Shown piece after piece: positions 24,955 to 35,664 of a DNA stretch of 64,000 nt (positions are counted from its first letter, which is position 1; each line of letters begins with the position of its first letter). The notes below the pieces were generated by a model that was not told the origin of the DNA, did no database searches, and worked only from the letters and a program-made list of their open reading frames with translations. Both the position numbers and the translations under genes were made by a program. The stretch is from Ostrinia nubilalis (lineage: Eukaryota; Arthropoda; Insecta; Lepidoptera; Crambidae), in the NCBI RefSeq assembly GCF_963855985.1, contig NC_087100.1, positions 4,499,001-4,563,000 on the forward strand, in the 5' to 3' direction.

Positions 24955-25661
24955 TGAGTAAACTCTCTTTTTACTTGTATATTTATTTACAAAATTATCA
25001 GATTGTAGAGTAAAGAGTTATGGTTGACCGTAATCCGTCTTAAGCCCTGAAAAGTGAGCGATACTAAATTGTATCAATAATTTGAGGTATGCTTTCGGTA
25101 TGTGAAAGGTGCCAAGAAAGCACCCAAACAAAAATGAAATTTACAGGCGCCCCATAATTGTCACAGGGCCAAAAATAAGTACCTATTATCTGGTACTTTT
25201 GTAGAGCTCAACACTTGTTTGTAATTACTTCCTTCAATGTTTAGAATTAAAATGAAATTAAATCAACATTGCAATATATTTACGCTAATTACTTGAGATA
25301 TTCACCGCCGATAGCGATTACATAAACGCTCAGTGATGTAACAGCATCCACATGTGCGGTAGCGTCGTACAATTTGTTGGCGAAATGTTTATTTACTGCA
25401 GTTGCTCTTATCTAATTAGCATCTATCGACCGGTCTGTAACTTACTCCGAGGTTGAGGACAAGCGTTCAATCCTTCCTACACCGTGGGACTTGGTCTACG
25501 ATCCGGACTGGACTGCATCTTAGATTATAATATTATTTGCTAGTACTTTACTTTGATCTTATAAACATAGCTATAGTTTCACTATCAGAATACCACAAAA
25601 GCTTTAGTTAGTGGGCTAGGTAAAAGTACTTCTAGAAAACTGCGCGGACGAAGTCGCAGTT

Positions 25662-25810
25662 CATCATCATCATCATCATTTAAGCCACAGGACTTCCACT
25701 GCTGAACATAGGCCTCCCCCAATGATTTCCACAATGGCCGGTTGGTGTCGGCCTGCATCCAGTGCCTTCCCGCTACCATTATGAGGTCTTCGGTCCATCT
25801 TGTGGGTGGT
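25662..25810 (-). mobile_element. RTE LINE 3' end with (GAT)n tail, 5'-truncated
   Basis: Flanked by AGTCGCAGTT at 25652-25661 and 25811-25820. The minus strand encodes the last ~40 residues of the reverse transcriptase protein (WTEDLI... EAYVQQW pattern with a frame break) and a GATGATGATG tail. 149 bp. Confidence 0.85.
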
Positions 25811-26564
25811 AGTCGCAGTTGGAAGCTTGTTATTATAGTTATTTTCAACGATGAGGAACCGACAATTCATCTATCACGCTAATGTGAATGTCATCATGAC
25901 TTAGTGCTAAAGATTGTCCACGTCTAACGATTGATAAATAACACGCACAGTTTGTTTATCCCAAGCTAAACAATACGCGAATCAGAGAAATATGTATCAA
26001 GATGAGAGTGTGCCTTCCTGAAGATTTTACGCTATCAACGCAAGTATCTCACACAGCCGTGTTCGGTGGGCGAAAGCTTTACTCCGATTCTGACCTTTAT
26101 TGCTTTGAATTAAGCGTGTGATGTCGGGTAATTAATTTCGATGTGTTCTCTCATGATCGCGTGTATTGTCGCAGTGTCAACGATAGTGATAGCCGTGATA
26201 GTTCGCTTCCTCCGATAGCGAGTCAGTGGCCACTATCATGCGAATCTCGCGTGTCCGATTGATTTGTGAGTTGATGATATTAACGCGGATGTAAAGCTAG
26301 ATTTTTCCGATAGTGGTCGTAATAGTGATGCTGTTTTGAATTGTAGAGATATGGTAAATCTTGTCAATACCATCAATTTTAGGTAGACTTCGAAGCAGTT
26401 GGCGCATATTGCAGGAGATGGGCAAACAGATGGTTTTGAATCCAGATTCACAAATATCCTTTCACCGTAGCTTTTCGTTTTCACATATTTAGTATTTCTT
26501 TCTAATGCTGGTCGAGCACAAAGTAAACGACTTAGATCTTAAAATCAAAATCATCCAATGCATC

Positions 26565-26650
26565 TATACAAAGTCAAGCTGTAGATCCTGGCTACACAGG
26601 AGTTGCAGCGGTGGGAACGAAAGGTGGAATAGTCCCGTTAAATCAAAGTA
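26565..26650 (-). repeat. Unclassified interspersed repeat, copy 1
   Basis: GTCAAGCTGTAGATCCTGGC, TACACAGGAGTTGCAGC and TAGTCCCGT are shared with 27090-27260 and, more weakly, 42505-42590. Class not determined. Confidence 0.55.
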
Positions 26651-27084
26651 ACTACCCGTACAAAGTAAAGTTAAGGTAGCATTAACTGCTACAACAGTTT
26701 AAGATGTCACCTAACTAAACAGCATTTCTATTAATACACCAACTAAGGTAAGCTTTCCTACGGTTTCCACAATTAGCGTAAATTGCGCGCGACATCAGAT
26801 AAACTTGTGCGCAGATTCAATCGCTTCATTTGATGGACTGTTTAGCTCAAATGATGTGAGAAACAACTTTCACTGCTGAATAAGGGTTTTCACAGCTTTT
26901 TATTTATTTAAATGGTAATTACCATTACATTATACAATGTGTCCGGGAAAGTAATGATCAAACATTATAAAGATGTGATCTATGGTCAAATTTAATCGAT
27001 GACAATGAGTCAAATCGGTGATCTAGCTCAATTTATTTTTGTTTAATTTTCACACTGTAATTTCGTTGCTGGTTCAATGACAGA

Positions 27085-27265
27085 CCTTAAACTTTCCTCC
27101 GGGACAAATTTGACCTTCACTGGTTGGGTTTTTATTGGCGGTCAAGCTGTAGATTCTGGCTACACAGGAGTTGCAGCAGCGGGAATAATCCCGTACCATT
27201 TCATTGATATAAGAGCTCAAACGGAAAGGTAAAAATGTTACGAACTTTTTATTAATACTCCAATT
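27085..27265 (-). repeat. Unclassified interspersed repeat, copy 2
   Basis: Contains GTCAAGCTGTAGATTCTGGC and TACACAGGAGTTGCAGCAGC, preceded by TTGACCTTCACTGGTTGGG, which is also related to sequence at 42520. A 71-codon minus-strand frame here is part of the repeat, not a gene. Confidence 0.55.
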
Positions 27266-27729
27266 TGACCCAAAGCATAACCAGACCAAAAATAGTGTTT
27301 GATTTATTGCCAGCCAGAAATAAATCCGACGTATTTCTAGTGGCTAATTGCAACGTGTCGGCAGCAGCAGTTTTTGTTTGAAAGGTCAAGAGTCTTGTGT
27401 CGAGTTAACTACTAATTTTGTATAGCGGGATTCTCATACATCCTTATGTAGCTTCGTAGCAAAATATTTCTAGTTATAACAATGGATGCAGTATCTCTAC
27501 TTTGGTTGAGAGAGAAGGATAGAAAATTCTTATTTTGCAAAGATGCACCTGTTGCAGCAACTATAAAATGCCAGGCTGTTGACCCTAATGTGCCACTGTC
27601 TGTCCCACTTATATGTTTTATCTACGTATTTGTATTCGCATTTATCTGTATAAAAATATGTCATTCACAGGCACACATACTGCACTGCACTGCAAATATA
27701 GCGCTCTTCAGACTTTTTGCGTAGCGCTA

Positions 27730-29378
27730 TTACGCATTAGATCACCTAAGACATCCCGAGATAGATGATTGGCCCAATGAACGTATACACTATACACGTT
27801 GTATCTAATTAAAGTTTATATGAGTACATTACGCCACTTATCGCGCCACTCGTTAGTATGTAGTGCGATCTAACTGGACCAGGCTACGATGTTTATGCGC
27901 GAAATATCAAACGGCAATATGACATCAAATAAATTGAGCCATTTAAATATGTTCGCCAAACGATAAGTTATTGGACTCTCGGATAAACATTGTAAATAGC
28001 CTGCGATGATGCAAAATGATCTCATTTGCTCGCATCACCAAAAGTAGCTTGAACATAATTATTTGTCCCAGGTTTCTACATAACCTAGTTACCTATAATC
28101 TTATTACATTTCACTTTACCTACCAGTAAAATCGTTTGTGAGATCAAATGTATTTTATTGGTGCTTACGGCTTATAAGGATAGCGGAAAACAAACTAAAA
28201 TGCTCTTTAGCGGTGAATTGAATTATCGTTATGCCGTTGTATTCAACTGCAACGGCTTCACCTGGACTCGTTGGCGCCATCCCACGCCGTATATGGGAGC
28301 CATTATTTCCCAATTCATTTATTCCAATGTTACCAGATCTGGACCCTTGTACTCTTCTAGTGCTAATGCATAGGCTGCCTCTACAACCCTTTCCTGAACG
28401 CAGTTAAATCTTTTATCGCTACCAAATCGACTGTCGTAAATCCAACTCGCGGCCCATTGTTGCCGTATACAGTACTTATATGGGAGCGACCAAAATAAAT
28501 CACGAACAAAACCATATCGGCGCAATCGTAGACTATCTCGGGCGGATCGACCGCGGGGGACTGCGCCGAGATACGGAGATATTACGCTATTGAATTAGCA
28601 TTACCGCTGTTCCCGATATTGTTGTCCGGGCGAGGCATGCCTCATAATTCAGAGCTGCATTATTTTAATTTTCGTCGTGCGTCCACCGCGCGACAGCCGC
28701 GGCGTGTCGCTTCGATCGTGCGAGATCGCGCCTCGCGATAGTATTAGATGCATAATCTTCACATCTCAGTCGCATAGCGAATCCGTACTTGACGTTTTTA
28801 TTTATTTTTCGTCCTCATGCTTGACACTTGACCGAGGAGTTTCCAGTTTATGCTGTCTCAAAATAGGGAATCTAAGAAAATGGACAGTCTTCTTTAATCT
28901 TAATACGTATCTAAAATCTACTCGTATGTTATAGCTTCTAGATTAAATTTCACGAAGTAGGCGTGAGTGAATCATACTATCACTGGCAAGCCAGAGAATG
29001 AGTTGGCAAGTCCACTTTCTCGCTGACATGATCGCAGGAATAAGACAGATAGAGATTTAGTCATCAACATTTCATGATAAAATCATTAGCGATGCCGAAG
29101 CTTTTAGTTGAATTCCTTTTAATGCATTTACTTTAATTACCTCCTATCTTTATTTAAACTCCTGGACTTCTAAATCTTATCTACACTATGAAGCCTCCCA
29201 TGGCATCTATGAAATGCCTTATCTTAGTTTGCAAAGCATTTCTTGGCATCTTCAGAATGTCATGGCATACCCTAGGTTCTGTTTTCGTAGACTATTCTTA
29301 AGCGAATATATTTGCAAGTTATTTCGTTTCACAAGTCACCCGACATGTGCCATATGTTAGGTGAAATCGAATACAGTT
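27730..29378. other. Gene-free stretch with a GC-rich, possibly regulatory core
   Basis: 28480-28760 is GC-rich (GGCGGATCGACCGCGGGGGA, GACAGCCGCGGCGTGTCGC) in otherwise AT-rich DNA, with homeodomain-like GAATTAGCATTACC. No coding frame is convincing. Could be a conserved enhancer. Confidence 0.4.
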
Positions 29379-29726
29379 TTAACCCTTGGCATGCCTGGTG
29401 GGCATAAGTTACACGCTATGCCTGGTGGGTCTGTCAGACCCCGATTTCAAAATAGCTTTTTTTTCTATAAATTTTATTATGTAAGGTGATTTAATGATTC
29501 AAGACGCATGCTTAAAGGGCAAAAAAGAGATAGTAAAAAAAATCACTTTAGAAATTAATCAACTTTATTTAAATATTTGAAATTAAACTTTAACTCACAT
29601 TTTTAAGCAACATTTCGAGACTATAACTTTGTTAACATATAATTAGTATCAAAAGTAATAAGATCTTAATCAGACTTTAATCCAGTGTAAGGCTCTATTA
29701 TATACTTAATCTAAATAACAAAATAA

Positions 29727-30420
29727 TTAGTCTTCATCACTTTGTAAGGCTTTGGTTTGGCAACACTTTGCGCATTGAAAAATCGAGTGGTCAAGACAAA
29801 TGTGACTACTACATGTCTCACAAATGTACTGGGTTTTCCGATCTTTTTTCGCGGGACAGACGTGGCATCTGCGCTTTATTCCAGGAGTTGATTTTTTTAA
29901 CGGTATTCTTTTACAAAGATCAGTGGAAAGGCGAATACTCGATTTTCTTGATTGCAAATGTGGTGTGTAGTCGCAAGGATGGACAGAGGCACATCCATTT
30001 CAGAATCCGAAGAGGTGGAGCCTGCATCATTTTCTTCCTCCTCAGAAACAGCTTCTTCATCCTCTAGAGCAGCGGTTCCCAAACTTATTTGGTCTACTGC
30101 CCACTTTGAGAATAAATTATTTTTTAGCGCCCTCCATTTTTGTAGTCAAGAGTTGAGCTCAGTCGGTGTCTAAGAGTCCTCCTAGTAGATGACGCCTCCC
30201 AAGCCTCTACACAACGTCCCGATTTTTTTTTCTGGGTCTCTTACCGCCCCCCTTTAACCCTGCAGCGCCCACAAGGAGGCGTTATCGCCCACTTTGGGAA
30301 ACACAGCTCTAGAGCAACGTCAAACTCTTCTCCACTTGAATCAAATGCAACTAAGTCTTCCTTATTCAACTCTTGGAATAATAAACTAGTTATATCCTCG
30401 TCTGTTAGTTGTTTATTCAT
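29727..30420 (-). pseudogene. piggyBac transposase remnant (N- and C-terminal pieces)
   Basis: Two pieces of one transposase gene survive. The N-terminal piece starts at 30420 and resumes below the nested insertion at ~30069 with an acidic Glu/Ser/Asp stretch. The C-terminal Cys-rich piece (29727-29957) contains CHVCPAKK and CAKC motifs typical of piggyBac C-termini. The catalytic domain is absent and the pieces are in different frames, so no active transposase can be made. Confidence 0.8.
30070..30306. mobile_element. hAT-type MITE nested in the piggyBac element
   Basis: The 237-bp insertion begins CAGCGGTTCCCAAACTT and ends TTTGGGAAACACAG, imperfect inverted ends of the hAT type. It is flanked by an 8-bp duplication CTCTAGAG at 30062-30069 and 30307-30314. 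No coding capacity. It splits the acidic N-terminal coding part of the piggyBac remnant, so it arrived after the piggyBac element. Confidence 0.85.
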
Positions 30421-30759
30421 GATTAAACTGAAAAAAATTAAATATGATAATGTTATGTACAAACTAATATTATTTAACGGATAAATGCCAATATTCATAA
30501 GAAGAAAGAAAAATAAATACTTACAAAATAAAGTCACGCCGTATGCCTGGTGGGGTCTGCGGGACCCGCGCGCACTTTATGCACTTCCTTTTACGCTCGT
30601 AGCTCGCCGCGGACTGGGGAAGCGGGCGGACTGCATTCCGCGGTTAGTAACGGCCAGCTACTAAAAACGGTGAGGCGCAAAATTCAAATTTAAACGAACT
30701 ACAACGGTTCGCGCGTTGGTATGGGTCTGACAGACCCTACCAGGCATGCCAAGGGTTAA

Positions 30760-33700
30760 GTGTCACTTACAATGAGATATGTGTCTGTCTTTTAGTATAC
30801 TGCAATTATTCATTAGACATTTTGGCTATGTACTTTGTCTGGGCTCAAAAGAGGTTAGTTAATAACATAGCTCTTCGAATTTAACCAAATACACTGCTTT
30901 GTTCACGTGCCTTCGAATCGACAAATTACGAGACTTTGCATTCATTAAAATCTCATCAATAATGTCCTTGTTTTTGTTACAGGTGGCTCAGCGACCTGAA
31001 TGGTCTTGACATCGACAGCTCCACCTATTAAATGTAAGTTGGCTACATAATAACAGACTTTTACAAGAAATATTCCATTGTTTATAACCGACACATTGTT
31101 TACTTCCTCGAGTGGGGTTATCGAGTTCTTTATAAAGCGTAATTTCCACAGTTCAAAGTTATTTATTGAAATTAACATCTATAAAGCTTTATGCAATTGT
31201 TTTGATAGCGTTATCTGGTTTTTTATTGATATTGATGAAGCTCTCGAAATTCGATCGATAGAGATATTTGTCGGATGTCAATCGAATGATTGATTCAATG
31301 TCATATCCATCGATGAGTCTATTATCGGTGTTCCATTATTCAATTACGGCTACCTCGCGCCCGACCGATGTCACTTGACCAGACGACTCGAATCAAAGCG
31401 ATGTTGACCCCAATAACGGTAGGGAGATCTATTGTCACGGTCTGGATGGGAATTCTGAGTAGTGCAGTTAGTTTTGCAGAATCCACTTGAAGTTTTGTGA
31501 TTGTAGCTTTTTTCAGTTAACGGTAAGGTAGGCCTTTTAAATTGTCAGTTTGGAGAAAGACACTTAGGCTCTTCTTTCTTAGTCTTTAGAATGAATTCAG
31601 TGCCGCTTGCAATTGGTCATTCAGTCGAGGAGATATCCTGTATGTCTCAATACACCCCCTGGGTATATTATTCACCGCTGGGGTAGCCTAGCTTCATATT
31701 AAAATTTTATGCTGGTCGACGTCCTGTAAACGAAATACTTGAGTAAGTAAATTATATCATCTGTAGGTAAACGAAGCTTATTCTCTCTTTTTAATTCGAG
31801 TCGTCCTCCAAACTTCCTTAAAAATCGTTACCGCTGTCAACATACTGATCCACTACTATCTAACCTTAAACTGACACATATCAAACGCTCGATCCCAATA
31901 CCAAGCCAGCGAACTGCAGTGCCATATTGAATAATAATTGGTGCACACGAGTGGTACCGTCACGATGAAGATGGTATCTGCCGGGCGTGCCGCATCCATC
32001 AGCCCTGCCCGCTATCGGAGCGGGTATCGCGCCGGAGATAACCATTGTCTTACCGGGTGATTATATCGGCGAAATTTGCTGCTCTCCTCCGATGGAGTGG
32101 GTGGAGATCAGCCAGTTGCTTTGCAAACTCTATGAGCTTAGAAGGCAAGTGGTGCTCAGTTTCCATTATGTGTTTGATGGCAATAAATAAACTAGGTTTT
32201 ACTATGCTAAATGCAGTTGCTTTGCAAACTCTATGAGTTCAGAAGGCAAGTGGCGCTCAGTTTCCATCATCAGTGTTTGATGGGAATAAATAAAGTAGGT
32301 TTTACTATGCTAAATGATATGATACTATAATTAAAGCAAATGTTCTTTTATGTCTGCTTCTGTTCGCGTGGATTTAGTTTATGACAAAAAGTTTTTATTG
32401 CGTCTCGCGGTCACAAACGGAAAACACAAAGTCGTAAAATCTAAAATATTCTAAAACATATCGTTATTATCAAAAGCATAAATATTCATATTTTGTCTCA
32501 AACTTAAAACTAGATGGTTTTACCATAAAAAATATTCACTTATTTTTTCAAACACTTTATTTGCGACAAAATCTCCAAAGACAATCTACATACGTCTGAC
32601 CAAAATGAATATGTTCAGTTCAGTTACAAGCTACTTTCGCGTTTTCCAAAGTTTTGAACAACATCTCGACAAAAACAATTCTTCTGAACCAAACAAAAAA
32701 GTAAAAACAATGCCATTCTCTAATGACCTGGCTGTTTTCATTCCTTGCCTTGTCTCTGATCAGCCGTTCGTCTTTTGCCGCAAATGAACCGTATAATGGG
32801 TGCCCTCTCATAAAAGGAACGAGCCTCCGCTAAGTTTTGCCAAGTCATTAATAATTCGTGGGAACCGGAACTACTATAAGAAAGTCGCAAGGGAAAATGG
32901 TTTTTGACTACATTGGTATAAATTTCAGATTCCTGTAAAAATACATAAATATTGTTTTGGAAAAAAAAAGTTTTAAGTCTGTTTATACTTTCTTCTTCCG
33001 GCTAACCATCATGAATCGATATCTTGTTCTATTTCTCTTACCAATTAGACTCTACATATAATTAATCGTTATTGAGGTCATTATGAATGAAATGTTACAG
33101 ATAAATTAACCAAGAAACGTTCCTTATCTAACAGTTACAAAATTCATCATTGACGCGCATTCGACACAGTCTTATCTAAGTTGTTAATGTAGTGCTCTGA
33201 ATGTTTACAAAATAATTTTAATTAATTCAACTTAGGTACGGATGACGGCACATTAATCTAAACACTGCGTCATCTTAGTGGTTATTGTAAATTCAGACTT
33301 TAAAGCATTGTACTAACTCGAAAAACTAACTAATGGAATAAGATGTTTTTAAGATAATCCAGTAAAAGTAAGTAAACCAAAATGTGCTCCGTACATTTTG
33401 CACCTTAATTCCGTCCTTTGTTTTGACATATTAGAGCTTTTAAAAGAGCTTACATTATGTATTAGTGAAGGATTGTTCCACTTTGTTCACCTGAGTTGAC
33501 AAAGTGGAATAATGCTTCGTGAAGCCATTTTATACATTTCCCTTTTTCTCTTTCTGAAAATGTTCCGTGCAGTAATTTTAAACGATTGCTCATAATAGCC
33601 GAGCAAACGTACTCGTATGCACTGGCAATAAAGCGCAAGACGCATTCAAACGCAGCGCTTCTGATTGTGAACGGGCCACTTAATGGCATTAGCATCATTG

Positions 33701-35583
33701 TCCGGCCGCCGTTAATAAGTGCCCGGACAGTTCTATTGGCCTCCATAATGGGCAGAGCTGGCCCGGCCAAGTTCCTCGTGTCACGAATTTGTACCCCCAG
33801 TCCATAATGTAGGAAGGAACGGTAGGATATTTTGATGACCTTAAAGAATTAAAGCTATTTAAGGTTTTAAAGAACCTCGAACCTAGAAGCCCCTCGTGCT
33901 AAGCAAAATATTACGCTTGTGTTACTTATTAGTGGGTTCACCACAGTAGTCTAGTGCGCGGGGTTCGAACAGCGTTCGTTGTCCTGAACTTCACCGTTCG
34001 GCTATTGTCGCTTCAGAATTATAATCATCTATCGTAGTAAATTAATATTTATGCTGTCTATCATACCAACGTTACACTGTGAATTAGCTAAAATGTCATA
34101 CAATATGGTGTATATTGACAGTTCAATTCAACAAACTGCTGCATCAATGTGCCATACCAACTGTACCAGTGTCGCAGACGCAATGTAACTTAGAATTGTC
34201 AACACTGTCGCCTGATTTTGTGACGTTCCTACTGGAAATAAGAATAAGAGCGAGCCTACTGTTCGTCTTTTTACTTTGTGCTAAGTGCCTTAGGAAGTTA
34301 CGCCCTGATATCGTTAGTTAGCCCAGACAATGCCCGATTGTTAATATTCAGCTCACTCTTGTATGGTTTTCGGTTTAATAGAGGATTATGGTGCAATTAA
34401 GATTAGAAATTTTCAAACTTTCTGTGGGATTTTAGAACCTTTATTGTTTTTAAATTGCCTGGTCTTAAGATAATATGAATGAACGCTAACGGCTGAGCAA
34501 CTTATACTTAGATATGTGTTGATTCATCATCATCTTCAGATCATTTACTGCATTAGCACGTCTCTCTCTAATTAGATGATGACTAGCTTTGTCTATCGCT
34601 CGTTGATTAATCTCTATCGATTGATTACAAGTTATTTCATTGTCACATCACACTGGGTTCCTCCCTTCACATAATGATGCTCCAATATGATTGATATCTC
34701 ATTCAGGATCATTGTCTCGTACGTCATCATCTGGCAATATGTCAACCGTCATGGATCATTGCATCTATTCCGTTTGGCAGTTAACCGTTGAATAGTCATA
34801 GTTCGTATTCCAATAATATGCATGCATGATATAAGTACTTTCATATTTACCTGTATCGTTATCGTCACTTGTTTGTCTATTTCGCTATAAAGAATTTGAA
34901 TTTATTTCTTCTAAATGTTTCGGGTCTTACTGTCACTATCGCATCTCGTTTTGCTCGAGAGGTATCAAGCCCCGCAAGTGTCAGACTTAAGATTGCTCTG
35001 ATATCTTCCTTGTAAATGCCTTTTTAATGGTGGAGAACACTATCAGTTACTAAAACTGCTAACACCAAAATCATTAAGCTATTACAATTTACAGCTTTAC
35101 ACTGTGTAATAGACTAAATCGTTAGATGTAATGGACTCTTAAATTGCCTAGATCTAGATTAAATCCTCTGACACGAATTCGTTTTGTCACTGAGCGTTGC
35201 AATTGATAAATCGCCGTTTCAATTATACTTGGCAGTTAGCCGTTTAGATGTCTTATCGATGTTCAGCGGGTGTAAAAATTGTGAGCTTTTAAAATTAAAC
35301 GTTATTGATAGTCTTGACAATTGTTTCTAACAACAGTTTCCGTTTGTCTGATTTTAAAATAGTGTGTGTCTAATCGAAGTGACACATCCCTGGCTTTAGA
35401 TTTGATAGCCGTCTGGGGTTTATCTGGATTGCAATCTACATTATGTGCTAGTTTCATGTTCGACATTAGAAGCTTTTTATTGTCAATTTTTTACTAAAGC
35501 CAACTTAGAAACTCAAGTAAGATCTTTATATCTGATGAGTACTTAGTCAGTCCTACTGGATTCGAAAGGTAAATTAATAGACT
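30760..35583. other. Gene-free stretch with enhancer-like patches
   Basis: No gene. 31900-32110 and 33580-33800 are GC-richer with clustered TAAT-type motifs (CACTTAATGGCATTAGC, GTTAATAAGTGC). 34590-34635 has TTGATTAATCTCTATCGATT, resembling Hox/Exd-type sites. Regulatory role is inference. Confidence 0.4.
32113..32322 (+). repeat. Two-copy ~100-bp tandem repeat
   Basis: CAGTTGCTTTGCAAACTC starts units at 32113 and 32213. Both contain GAAGGCAAGTGG, GCTCAGTTTCCAT and GGTTTTACTATGCTAAATG. No coding role. Confidence 0.85.
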
Positions 35584-35595
35584 GTTCACCAATAG

Positions 35596-35652
35596 TTCGT
35601 TCGTTCGTTTCAGCCGAATGGCGTCTACTGCTGGATAAAGGATTTCCCCAAA
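35596..35652 (-). mobile_element. Very short RTE-like 3' end with (GAAC)n tail
   Basis: Only 57 bp, bounded by GTTCACCAATAG at 35584-35595 and 35653-35664. It contains a GTTCGTTCGTTCG tail and the CAGCCGAATGGCGTCTACTG core, recognisable as the complement of an RTE-type 3' end. A strongly 5'-truncated target-primed insertion. Confidence 0.75.
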
Positions 35653-35664
35653 GTTCACCAATAG

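Larger units (their letters stand above)
29383..30755 (-). mobile_element. piggyBac-type DNA transposon, internally deleted, with TTAA duplication
   Basis: Flanked by TTAA at 29379-29382 and 30756-30759, with perfect 16-bp terminal repeats starting CCCTTGGCATGCCTGG. Sub-terminal copies of GCCTGGTGGG and GGTCTG(T/A)CAGACC lie at both ends. The minus strand keeps a transposase N-terminus (ATG at 30420, DEDITSLLFQEL, then an acidic DSSGEEFD stretch). It also keeps the C-terminal Cys-rich zinc module (CHVC, CETC, CLDH, CAKC) ending at 29727. The ~400-residue DDE catalytic core expected between them is missing, so the element is non-autonomous. The acidic N-terminal region is further interrupted by a nested hAT MITE (30070-30306). 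Confidence 0.9.
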
